The position numbers and the translations under genes were made by a program. The notes under the pieces are model-generated. The model worked only from the letters and a program-made list of their open reading frames with translations. It had not been told where the DNA came from and searched no databases. A stretch of DNA of 64,000 nucleotides from Cryptomeria japonica (Eukaryota > Streptophyta > Pinopsida > Cupressales > Cupressaceae): assembly GCF_030272615.1 (NCBI RefSeq), contig NC_081413.1:146110476-146174475 (forward strand). The letters are read 5' to 3'. Below, piece after piece: positions 24,036-34,813 of the stretch. Each line of letters opens with the position of its first letter. Within the stretch, counting starts at the first letter, position 1.

Positions 24036-24818
24036 TGTTAGGGATCCCACAGATATCAAGAGGGGGGAGGTGAATCAGTATTTGACCAATAATTAGAATT
24101 TCTTAACATAAAACATGCAGAACATAATATAACAGTGTACCGGTATGCAACAAATAATGCAATTAATAGAATCAAGAACATCCACATGAAAAGCACACAA
24201 TAACACAAGATGTTAACGAGGAAACCCGGTGTGGGAAAAACCTCAGTGGGATTTGTGACCCACAATATTCACTCACTGGCCAATAGGAGAATATTACTTA
24301 CAATAGGGGCCTGCACATGCAGGAAGGCCAATTGCCTAGAGCTCACTGCTCAATGGGAAGTCTCACTGACTTACAATAAGGATTATACAAATCTAATATC
24401 TTGTACTACTTTACAATAGCATCTTCTATGACAAATTCAGTACTGGTTCCTGCTTTGTTCTTTGCATATACCTCTTGACCTATATTTCGCACAATAGGTC
24501 TGCCTAATATTTTCCTATCTACTTCTACATTACCTATCTCAAATGTCTACAATGATCTCTTTTATATATAAGAGCCATTTTACAATTTGCCAAGTCGGCC
24601 TACACATTTTTACAATAATAAACAAAATATAATATAACAAAATCCTATCAGCCTCTGTGCCGATATACTTCCTTTCTTCTGTGCTGGTGCTGGTGTAGAG
24701 TGTGATCTGCTGATGCTAGTATAATGCCTTTGTCAGTGCCATAGGATTGCAAGGTTTCCATCAATGACAAAACCTTCAATCACATACAATGTCTCATTGG
24801 AGTGTGCATATGCCAACA
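24036..24818 (-). repeat. E2 5' LTR
   Basis: Partner of 18263-19059, with the same termini (TGTTAGGG and GCCAACA on the plus strand). It carries the palindromic R-region box near 24308-24331 and the GGTTTTTCCCACACCGGGTTTCC module (minus strand) near 24220-24244. Confidence 0.9.
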
Positions 24819-24823
24819 AATGA

Positions 24824-25586
24824 TGCATTGTATATATATTTTTTATTTATGCACTGACTTGCTATATGACCATATTTATTGAAAAAAAAAGAATGTACCA
24901 TTGAATTTGTGAGCATTAGGTTGTCTTATCAGTAATTTTTGGTTCTGATTGTTGGCTTGATTCTGTTTCTGACCAGATGACTGATCTTGTTTTTTAGTAC
25001 TAGGGCTTTGTCATTTTTCATAACCAAGACCTCTCTTGTCATTAGAATCTCTTTGATTCTTCAGTAGTTCATCAAGTTTTGCAGAGCTGGATTTGAATTT
25101 TTCCTTGTACTCATTTGCAGTGACTAATTCATCTCTCATGATTGTGATCTGTCTTTCAAGTTCTTGTTCATTGTTCCAGAACTGGATCAACTTAAGTCTC
25201 AACATATCATTCTCATGTGTCATTCTATTGCATTCATAAGATCTATCCTTCAATGCTTGACCTAGTTTTTATTCATTCTTCTTTCTATCCTCAATCTCCT
25301 TCCACATTCTCATGGTTGAGGCTCCCATCTCATTCTTCAAGATAGTGTTCTCTTGAGTGATTTTCTGACATTGATCTTTCAAGGTATCCTCTTCATCACT
25401 ACTCTGATTGTGCAATTGATCACACAGTTCCTTCCTCTTGGCTTGAACAACTAAAAGCTTTCCTTGCAGTGAAATGATGTGTTCTTTGGCTTGCATCAGT
25501 TCATTATTTAGTTTACTATTTTCCATCTGTTTAGTATCAAGATCCTCAAGAGCAATTTGAATTTGTTGTTGTAGACTAACTTCCAT
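24824..25586 (-). pseudogene. E1 gag N-terminal coiled-coil part
   Basis: The ATG at 25586 opens MEVSLQQQIQIALEDLDTK and a heptad-rich segment. After stops near 25268 and 25010 it reaches the Gln/Asn-rich linker and FNKYGHIASQC, a degraded first knuckle, ending where E2 inserted. RMWKEIEDRKKNE and THENDMLRLKL match E2 gag (KEIEDRKKNE, YENDMLKT), confirming common origin. Confidence 0.78.
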
Positions 25587-25640
25587 TGATTCCAAGTTTC
25601 AGATCTTCCTCGAGTAGTTAAATTTCTTCTGAGTAACTAA

Positions 25641-25652
25641 GCTCTGATACCA
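25641..25652 (-). promoter_or_regulatory. E1 primer binding site (initiator tRNA-Met)
   Basis: TGGTATCAGAGC on the minus strand, two bases inside the E1 5' LTR, identical to the E2 site. Confidence 0.9.
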
Positions 25653-25654
25653 AT

Positions 25655-26624
25655 TGTTGGAATCCAAGAACACTGAGAGGGGGGGGGGTGAATGAGTGTT
25701 CTACCAATAAATGAATTTTTGAACTTATTTCATATGAATTGGTTAATGGTAAATAGAATTAAAGTGCACAAACCAAATAACACATAAAGAAGCACAACCA
25801 TAACACCAATATTTATATGTGGGAAACCTTGCAAAGGGAAAAACCATGGTGGGTTTGATACCCAAAATATCTATATACTTGATCAAGGTATACACATATT
25901 ACATAGACGGGATTGCACATGCAATCAAACTCATTGTCTAGAGCTCGCTACTCAAATAGAAATCTCACTGACTTATACAACATTATACAATGATTAAAAA
26001 CAAAAATAACTTAGAGAGTGTATTTGACCATGCTGCATAAGTTCTATTTAATTCTCTATCAACCCTCGGTGAATCGGTTTACTGATACTCTATTCTGCAC
26101 TAATCTGCTACTAGTTAGAACTATGCACAAAAGCTTTTACTCGTTTATCAAATCGTATACCATCAATCTCTGATTGACTCTCATCCAAAATAACATCACT
26201 ATTAACCTTGAATCCATAGCTAAAAATATATCCCTTAAATACCCTTTAACTTTTCACCATGTCGACCTCAATGAGAAAAATAAACCTGTTGGCTACAAGA
26301 TCATAACATGAGATATGCATTATCTTATGATCATGTTGATGTCGGATTTAACACACTACCATGAATTCCTTCAAAGATATTAACGAGGTCACAAAATATC
26401 TTAACCAGGTCTTATACTTAATCGTGTTCCAAATTATACGTTATCTGTACCAAGACTAACCAGTTATCAAGAATAAAGCATAGTGTATATATCGATTGAC
26501 CTAATCAATGCAAAATGATAATACAATGAATCCAAATGAGAATTATTAACACCTCAAGATAAGTTGCCATTAATGACAACCCTAAATGCAGTTTACTTTA
26601 CTAGATGAGGGTCAATTGCCAACA
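25655..26624 (-). repeat. E1 5' LTR
   Basis: This 970-bp LTR has plus-strand termini TGTTGGAATCC and TTGCCAACA. Near its inner end is a GAGAGGGGGGGGGGTGAATG box. The GCACATGC/CTAGAGCTCGCTACTCA/CTCACTGACT block near 25912-25972 matches LTRs of C3, D, J and E2. The other LTR is off-window, so the outside target sequence (TTTAC at 26625-26629) cannot be tested. Confidence 0.82.
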
Positions 26625-26994
26625 TTTACTTTGGTACTAGTTGGAACACTGCCAATTGACTATACTGAAGTAGCACTTATAATAGGAGCTTGTACAATAG
26701 TATGAGTAATACCTGAGGTTGAAATAATAGTAACATTTATGGAGAATGATAATGAGGTAGACGACATCAAAGGACAAATAGTAGTAATAGGTATATTAGA
26801 CATTTTGTTCATTCCCCCAACACTATACCCACTGGAAAGAAGTGACATTAACATGGTTGACCAAGACACCAAGTTGAATATCTCCTACATCATTGTTTCT
26901 CTTTCTCTCATGAGTTGTAACTTACCAACTTTCATTTGATCTAACTGTTATTGCAAGTCCTCAATAGATTCCCCAATGTAATAGAAGTTGAACG
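26625..26994 (-). pseudogene. Old coding fragment, continues at 38344
   Basis: The minus strand holds a 70-codon open stretch rich in Ser, Thr, Ile and Met, preceded by GESIEDLQ and QLDQMKVGKLQL with two stops. H inserted at 26995, and the piece at 38344-38977 is its upstream continuation. The family is not recognised. Confidence 0.4.
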
Positions 26995-28356
26995 TGTTGG
27001 CATTTGCTGAGCTGGTATGATGATAATGTATGTTGCCATTGATGTCAATAAATGCAAGTGAACTAGTATGAAGAGTTGTAGTAAACCAATGTCCGGGTTT
27101 CACTAAGTGTGACTACAGTTGGTAGTTTTAGCTCTAGGGTTTCTGATTTTGGCAACCCAGCTTGTGCAATGCAACCAGCGACATTTTATGATGAGTTAGC
27201 TCAGAGATGAAGATGAGTTCAAGATGCCACGTTAGCTTTGTGAATGTGAAGGATTTCCTTGAGGATCTTGCATGTGAAGATTGACTACATTAAATGTCTG
27301 CCTGGAGAATAAACACTCTTTTTAGTGGTATGAGAAGAAAGCATGATGGGTTACTGATTTCTATGTGTGGTGAAGAATAGATGATGTAGAATGACTTGTG
27401 ATCTATTTGAGATTGATTCAGTCTATGGAAAGTATTTGGATAGTCAGGATTTGACCATCTGTAATTGCAAACCTAAATACTTAGGGTTTAGGTTTATGCT
27501 ACCGACCTAATTATTGTCTATAAGGTCGATGATGTTTGTTATTGTAAGTTGTTGAAAAAGTTGTGTGTGTATCCAAGTGATGAGATACTTGCTAGACTAG
27601 TGAGAGAAAACTGCAGAGTGTGATTGTAGAGTAGAGGAACTAAAAAGGATCTTCCTTAGCATATAGTGATGTTATCAGATCAAAGTTTTACCTATTGTCT
27701 TCTAACCATTTCAATAGAAGGAAAATCCCTTTGCCAAGTAGCTTTAACAGGCTTACTGTAGATCCTCTAACCAAGTGACTCAAGTTCATTGAGTTCATTA
27801 AATCCTCTAGCAAGGTAACCTTTAACAGGGTATATAGCCATCCCTTAACCAGGTGACCTTTAACAGGATTGGTTCCTAGCAGAACCTTATTGTAAAGTCT
27901 TTAACCAGAGTAGGCTCCTAACAGAGAGAGCTTCAAAAGAGTTCAAAACAAGCTTGTGGGTATTCATCCCCACTATGGTATTTCCCATTTGGGTTTCCAC
28001 GTGAAAAATTTGTGTCATGAGTTGTGCATTTTTCATGTGATGATTAAGTATTCTTTGTTTAAGTGATTATGCATGCAGAGCTAATGGTTATGGTATTGTT
28101 GATACACCACATGCATATGTTTTTGGGTGAAGTAGTTATCAAGTATTGAATGTATTTGAAGGGTTCAATTTTACTGGTTTATTTTGTTTGAAGTCTTATT
28201 GTGTTTAACCGGTATTTCCATGGTTAAGTTCAGTAATGAAGACAACCAGTTAGCATTGTTTTAACTTGATAAGTTTTGGAGAAGTTTTTGTATGTACTGA
28301 TCCACCTCCACCACTGAGTACTAGTTAGGGTATCTATTGTTCATCATTATTCATCA
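26995..28356 (+). repeat. H 5' LTR
   Basis: It begins TGTTGGCATTTGCTGAGC and ends TATTCATCA just before the PBS. It carries a TTTCCCATTTGGGTTTCCACG module near 27980-28002 and an internal TTTAACAGG repeat cluster. Confidence 0.92.
27740..27915 (+). repeat. TAACCAGGTGACCTTTAACAGG repeats in H LTR
   Basis: Four or five degenerate units built on CTAACCAAGTGAC and CCTTTAACAGG recur every 30-45 bases. The 3' LTR (about 37740-37890) lacks about 20 bases of this cluster, consistent with unequal exchange or slippage between units. Confidence 0.65.
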
Positions 28357-28358
28357 AT

Positions 28359-28370
28359 TGGTATCAAAAC
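28359..28370 (+). promoter_or_regulatory. H primer binding site
   Basis: TGGTATCAAAAC lies two bases after the LTR, a slightly altered initiator tRNA-Met site (TGGTATCAGAGC in E1 and E2). Confidence 0.85.
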
Positions 28371-28427
28371 AACTCCAGGTCCTCGATAATATAAGCTTAA
28401 CCGCTTGAGGAAAAAGATCCTGCCTTA

Positions 28428-29330
28428 ATGATGAAGAGGGAAGGTCCTAAGTTCAATAGAGATAACTTCAAAATATGGAAGGATAGAATGAAGATCTATA
28501 TCAAGAGTTTGGGTTCTCAACACTGGAGCTATGTTGAGAATGTCTATTTAATCCCCACTAGCACTCTAATTGATGATTAGAAAAGAGAGATTCAAGAAAA
28601 TGGGCAAGTCATGGAAGCCCTTATTAGCAGTTTGTCTGATATTGAGTTTATTGATGTACAAGATAAGGACACTCCTAGAGATGTATGGGACACATTGGAA
28701 ACTATTTATGCTGGTGATGAGCATGTAAAGAAAGCTAAGTAAGAGAGCCTTAGAGGAAAATTTGAAGACATGAGGATGGTTGAAGGTGAGACCATTCAAT
28801 AATATGACATAAGGATCAAGACTGTTGTTGGAGATATCAAGAGCACTGGTGGAACAATTGATGATGCCACCATTGTTAGTAGAGTCTTGAGATCATTGTT
28901 ACTAGTCTATGCATCAAAGTTATTGCTATTCAAGAACTAAGGTCTATTGACAAAACCAAGGTATTCTTAGACTCTATCATTGAAAAGTTAACTACATATG
29001 AGTTGAATAGCTATGATGCCAGTGTCTAGAAGACTGAGTCATCTTTTAGAGCATCTGTTGCACCATCCAGAAAAGGAAAATAATTAAGTACCAATTATGA
29101 ATCCATGCAAAGTAGAGGTATGAATGATGAAGAGATTCTGATGGAGTTTGAAACTCTTCTTGCCAAGAGACTTCCAAAAGGTATTGGAAAATATAGAGGT
29201 AAGCTTCCTTTAAAATGTTTTTCCTACAATAAGATATGACATATAGCTATTAACTATCCTAACAATGAGAATAAGGATAAACCAGAGAGGTTTAGAAAGT
29301 ACAAAGGAGGAAATAGAAGAAATTGTCTTG
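28428..29330 (+). pseudogene. H gag (copia, UBN2-type)
   Basis: The ATG at 28428 gives MMKREGPKFNRDNFKIWKDR, the usual start of copia gag. Stops interrupt at 28577, 28739 and 28799. PRDVWDTLETIYAGDEHVK and LRGKFEDMRMVEGETI follow. The single knuckle is degraded to CFSYNKI-stop-HIAINYP near 29218-29255, with two Cys replaced by Tyr. A Lys-rich linker leads into protease. Confidence 0.8.
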
Positions 29331-29335
29331 TTGCA

Positions 29336-29518
29336 ATGGATGAAGGTGTTACTGATGAAGAATCGAAGGATGAAGAGAATGAGGACATAGTGTTTGTAGC
29401 TATAAAGGAAGAAGTGTCTAACAAGAAATCACTTGTCTCTCACATTGACAACTCAAATGAGTGGATAATTGATAGTGGTTGTTCTCACCACATGATTGGT
29501 GATTGGAGAAAGTTTTTG
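29336..29518 (+). pseudogene. H protease, N-terminal part cut by A
   Basis: An acidic linker leads to EWIIDSGCSHHMIGDW, the copia aspartic protease active site (DSG). The reading frame is cut at 29518, where solo LTR A begins, and resumes at 33806 as LSLEEYDGGVVRFGND. Confidence 0.85.
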
Positions 29519-32500
29519 TGTCATGCCTAAACTTCTGGGCAAAAACAAAACAACAATTTTTTTTTAAACAACATAAATTCATTAAATAATCTACATAAAA
29601 AATGAAATCAAATAAGTTTTGTCTTGACTAAGGGTTAACTCTGGGTTGAATAGAATCGTTTACTAAAGTTGATTTAATAAACTAAATCAATATAGCGGCA
29701 ATAATTAGAGAAGACTAATTATTCCCTAAGAGGGTCATCACAACTTAATTAATTAATATAATTATTCTAATTAATTTTCTCTTATTAAAATTGAGAGATA
29801 TTAAATATCTCAATAGCATTTAAAATACTCAAGGCTAAATAAAATGATGATACTGTTAACTTGTATTCAAAATAATTATTTAAGCAACCGCGAAAATGCC
29901 TTTAATTAAATTAATAAAGTTAACCTATTTTAAATATAATACTTGCCAAATAAATATAATGTATATTAAAGTCGATTTTAAATCCCCTAATACATTCAAA
30001 TTTCAACTATTAAAAAATTGGCCAAAAATGACCTCATAGGCTAGAATTCGGATAAAACAATAATAAATTTCATTAATAAAATCCCCCAAATTAAATTTAA
30101 CCTAACATCCATTTTTAATTAAATATGGAAAATAACTATATAATATTCTTCATTAATAACCCTAGTTAATAAAATTAAATCAATAATTGCAATTAATATA
30201 TCTATATAAAATTAATCCCCAATTTTAATTATGCCTTGATAAAAAGACTATATTAAAATTAATTTTCTCCTTAGTCAATATTATAATTCCCATATATTGA
30301 GTATAGCTAAATGGAGGGGAATTTTTTTAAAATCTTTTTAAAAAAGAATTCCCCCTCTTCTTATTTTGATATTATTTAATTTCAAACCCTAATTAGGGTT
30401 GATTTATCCCTTTTATTTTATTTTTAAAAACTAACCTATTCATTTATATTTTCTAAATGCTAACCCAAACCCGAATATGGGCTAACAATTGCATATCTTA
30501 TTCTCTTCTTTTTAATTTAAATGCTAACCCTAACCCAAAATTGGGGTAGGGTTGCATATTTTATCATAATTTATTCTCTCTTTTTCTTTTTCTTAGGGTT
30601 TTGGTGTGTGTGTATAGGTTCAATGGAGGCGGCCAAGGATATAGCAAGAGAATTGATGTAGTGTAAAGGAGGTGACAACCTTAAACCACGATGGCGGTGA
30701 TAGCCTTAAACTACGGTGGCGACGGATTTAGCAAGGTAGGGTTGAGCGAGGCTGTGGCTACGGTGGCCACCCGCAATGGCGGTCGGGGCCACCACTGGGG
30801 GTTGCCACCCATAGTGGCGTCGTGACGTCGGCCCGCAGTGGCACCATAGGCGCCCCTGTGGGCTTCGACCAATAGAGCGGGCCTGAGCCGCCCTTGCATG
30901 CTCGCAAGGGCTACAAGGGTTTGATCCCCAATCTTTTTGCTAGCAATTGTTTTCGTATTATTTTTTTTTAAGTTTATTTTATGCATTATATATATATATC
31001 TATAAATGACTACAAAATAATTATGCCAGAAATCATTAATTAACCAATTATTTTGTTTCTAGATTAATGCTACACCTATGCATGATTTTAGAGAAAAGAA
31101 AACCAGAAATTTAAAATGACAAGTATTATTTTCTTTTCCAGAATATAATGTTTCAGATATATATATATATACATGAGCATATTTATTCTATTTATTTACA
31201 GAGTAGAATAATTTACTTTTTTTACAGAATGTACAGAAATAATAGAATTACATTATTTTTCCTACTATCATGCATTTTCCAGATTTATAACTTTAGCAGA
31301 AATGATTTATTTTACAGCTACAAATTAACCTTTCTAGTTTATTGATTTTCTACTTAACATGCATTTACAAAATATATAAAAGTAGCAGAAATAAATTTAT
31401 TGACAGCTACAACTAATATTTTCTAAAATCATTGATTAATAACAGCAAGATAAAATGCAGAATTTACTCTAGATATCTATTTATTTTTCTCTTTTTTTTT
31501 TGCAACACATAGAAACAGAAAATAACTTTCATTCCTTTCTACATTAATATTTTAAAACATAATAAAACATCTCTTTTTTTTCAGCGACTATAACAAAATA
31601 GAAATAATCAAATGCATTCATTTTATTTAAAGGATCAATACTTCAAATAAAATACAATTCATTACATGGTAAAACTTAGTCAATAATACATCTCCTTTTC
31701 TGCAATATAAATACAATAGAAAACTTATTTTTCTTTCTTTTCTTTGCAACTAAAATACAAAAATAAACTCCTTTTTTGCAACTAAATACAATCAGAAATA
31801 GGCTCATCTCCAAGCTTCCCTTTCCAAATATATTCGAAAAGCAACTTGCAATAAAAACTTCAGGTTGTGACCATGAAGGCTCACCTCCCAACCTAGGCTT
31901 ACTAGAAGCCACCCCCGAGCTAGGAGAATCAAAAGCTAGATGGGAAACACACAAACAAACACATACATGCAGAAACTCAAAACAACAAAAACACACTCCC
32001 AACCCAAGGTTTAAACAATGTCACTTATGTGACTTTTTAAGTGGGGTGAAGGTGGACTAAGTACCCTTGAGGAGAATTATGCAAATAGTGAGCATAATGT
32101 CATAACAAGGCTGCAAATATAACACATCACAAGTTCTAAACTTATCCCTATAATTCCTTATGACCCCCAAGGCATACAAGCCAACAACTCCCCTTATGAC
32201 CCCAATTTTATAAACATAATACTATGCAGCAAGGGCCACAAAAGTCCCTTGAGAATCACTCTCTTCCAAAGAGAGCCTCTCACTCAAAAGGCTGTCAAAC
32301 AACCCTTCACCCCAAGGCCACTCTACCCTCCCAAGGGTGAGTTTGGCCTTAAAAACTCCCAAAAGGAAAAACATAGAAACTTAACCAAAATCACAAATGG
32401 AAGGACTCCACATCTTCCTACACATATATAAAAACAACAAAAGAAAACAATGCAACAAACAATCTTTTCCATAACATCAACATACAAAGGATAGCAATTC

Positions 32501-33805
32501 AACTAACCTTAATCTACCAAAAAGGTAAGAGAATTTGTAAGAGATCTTCCCAAATCCACAACTTTTGTCCTTCCAAACTTAGCCCAAAAATATTCCCAAT
32601 ACTTGAAAAAATTCTGAAAATTCTAAGTCTCCAAAATAAAGAGTGGGTGATCAAATTTTTCCCTCCCAAACTATTCCCTATGAAACCACACCTCACTCTT
32701 TCCAACCCACTTGGTAAGGGTGAAGGATTCTTATTGGTTGGTCTTCCCAAAACCTTACACACTCCCTAACCAAGGCACCTAAAAAAGGGAAATGGAATGG
32801 GGAAGAGGAATGACATTCAAGAAGTGGGTTATCTAACCAAGGAAGGCTCTTCTAAAGATGAAATTCGGCCAACTTGGGAAACTCACTATTTGGGGAGGTT
32901 AAACAAGTTCTAGGGAGTGGACACATGGCTAAATTTGGCCTTCATCCATAGATACATCATATGGCCCACTAAAAATGCCCCAAACTTGACCCCAGGAGTT
33001 AGTTTAACCCCTTGGAAGTCCACCTAAAGTTTACCTACGGGTCAACCCTGAGTTGACCCTTCTAATGGCTCCCTATTCTAGATTTACTTGGGACCATTTT
33101 AGGATAATTGAAATTATATGCATTGGTAAAATAAATTTCCTCAAAAATAGACATGACAATGCTAGCTCAACTTACAACACATGTGTCAAGTGACACTACA
33201 AAAGAATTACACATCACCAAAACACACATGGGAATTGTCCCTTTTGAAATTTATAAATTAAACAAATTTCCAAATTAAACACTCATCCAAGCATAACATT
33301 TACAAATTAAAATGCATTTACAAACAAGGGGTTGTCTCTCCAAATCGTTAACCCCTGGCTTCACAATCGCACATAGGCCTAGGCTTGATTCTCTGAATAA
33401 TTTCCATGGTCACATGGAATAATTTTCCTACACATCTCACTTGCACATTAGCAATTCCAAAAATCACATATAATATTATCAAAAAGAATACAATTCAGAT
33501 ATTGCATAAAATTTCAATATAAAATCAAGTATCCAATTATCTGATAACATCCACATACAATCATCTACTAAATGGAATCATCTTCATAAACATAAAATTA
33601 AATCATTTATAGAGCATGCATCTGTAATTTCAAGCATCAAATTAAAGTACTGCAAATCAAAGTAAATCACATAATCATATCAATGTTATCCACCACACGA
33701 GATCATATATAATCTATGTCCAAAATGCATCACAATATAGTATCCAAAATAGGTCCAACATGAAAATAATAGAAATGCTATGACGGCTCGGTGTAGGGCC
33801 TCACA
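29519..33805 (-). mobile_element. A: 4.3-kb solo LTR of the K chromovirus family
   Basis: The plus strand begins TGTCATGCCTAAAC and ends GGGCCTCACA. TTTTG flanks both sides (29514-29518 and 33806-33810), an exact 5-bp duplication, and H protease rejoins in frame. It is collinear throughout with K's 3' LTR (57882-62280) and, in reverse, with solo LTR C. That K's copy abuts a PPT and pol shows the unit is an LTR. No internal gene is supported. Confidence 0.93.
30660..30905. repeat. GC-rich minisatellite core of A
   Basis: Imperfect units near 36-40 bases with GTGGCCACCCGCAATGGCGG and GGCCCGCAGTGGCACC-type cores, about 2.9-3.15 kb from the LTR start. The matching block in K's LTR is at 58965-59275 and in C at 50785-51062. 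A short (TA)n tract at 30988-31000 adjoins it. Confidence 0.75.
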
Positions 33806-34810
33806 TTTTGTCTCTAGAAGAATATGATGGAGGTGTTGTCAGATTTGGCAATGATGCACCATGTTTGGTAAAAGGAAAAGGATCCATCTCACTGAATGGA
33901 AGGAGTAGTGCGGATGATGTCTACTGGGTAGAAGGTCTTAAGCATAACCTGTTGATTGTTGCTTAGCTAATTGATAAGGGACTCATTTTGGAGTTCAAAG
34001 GTGGATTCTGTAGTATAATTGGAAAAAATGATGAAATTATTATCACTGGTAAGCAGACCAGAGGTAACTTGTTTCAGTTGAATGCCAAGATAAGTCAGTG
34101 TCTGATGGTGAAGTTTGATGACAGTTGGATATGGCATAGGAGACTTTGTCATATGAATTTTGATAATATTGTAAAGGCTAGTAAGATCAAGGCAGTAAGA
34201 GGATTGTCTTTGCTAAACAAACCAAAGAATTCTTTATGCAGAGAATATCAACTTGGGAAAATGTCTTCCTCAACTTTCAAAGGTAAGTCTTTTTCGGCAG
34301 AAAGCTTACTTGATCTTGTGCATACTGATTTGTGTGGTCCTATGAAAAATAGAAGTATTCATGGAGATAGGCATTTCATGATTCTTACTAATGACTGCTC
34401 AAGAATGATGTGGGTCACACTCTTGAAAGACAATTCTGAGGTGTTTGGAAAGTTCAAAGCCTTTAGAGCATTAGTAGAGAAGGAAAGTGGTCAAAAGATA
34501 AAATCCCTAAGAAATGATCAAGGGGGTGAATTAACTTCTAATGAATTCAACAAGTACTCTGAAGATAGCAGTATCAAGAGGAAGTTGTCTGCCCCAAGGA
34601 TACCACAATAGAATGGCATAGCAGAAAGGAATAACAAGACTATAGTTGAAGTGGCTAGAACAATGTTGATCCAAGGAAAGGTTGCTCACACTTTTTGGAG
34701 AGAAGCGGTGAGCACTGCAGTCTATACTATGAACTGGGTACTCATCAAGAAAGGTAGAGTTAAAAGACCTTACAAGTATTAGACTAGGAAACCTCCCACT
34801 GAGTTATTTT
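33806..34810 (+). pseudogene. H protease tail and integrase
   Basis: After the junction come VRFGNDAPCLVKGKGSISL and VEGLKHNLLIV, then a TAG at 33964. The GAG-pre-integrase zinc motif is WHRRLCHMNF with LCREYQLGK, where the second Cys of the usual CxxC is Tyr. Integrase catalytic sites are LVHTDLCGP (first Asp), LTNDCSRMMWV (second) and NGIAERNNKT (Glu, just after a TAG at 34609). Integrase would insert the cDNA; stops at 34609 and near 34780 remove function. Confidence 0.85.
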
Positions 34811-34813
34811 AAA

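Larger units (their letters stand above)
18263..24818 (-). mobile_element. E2: complete non-autonomous LTR retroelement
   Basis: This 6,556-bp element has LTRs of 797 bp (18263-19059) and 783 bp (24036-24818), a PBS, a PPT and the exact target duplication AATGA (18258-18262 and 24819-24823). Inside are only a coiled-coil/CCHC gag and a long ORF of unknown function. Protease, integrase, RT and RNase H are absent, and there is no gap where they could have been. By eye the LTRs differ at roughly 6-7% of sites over their first 370 bases, so the insertion is not recent. It lies in the gag of its relative E1. Confidence 0.9.
14240..26624 (-). mobile_element. E1: old non-autonomous LTR retroelement, interrupted three times
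   Basis: The remaining pieces are 14240-14311, 16532-18262 and 24819-26624. The 5' LTR (25655-26624), PBS and gag are at the right end, then CCHC knuckles, then an ORF2 homologous to that of E2. Interruptions are G1 (at 14239), solo LTR F and the whole of E2. Removing F puts the ORF2 frame back in register and removing E2 reunites the two halves of gag. The 3' end is off the left edge. No protease, integrase or RT is visible in the parts present. Confidence 0.75.

Noticed and set aside
26739-26939. Plus-strand frame of 66 codons
   Set aside because: Overlaps a minus-strand frame with better continuity; neither has a known motif.
29519-33805. A complete element with its own genes
   Set aside because: No PBS, PPT or paired LTR inside, and it aligns end to end with K's 3' LTR, so it is a solo LTR.
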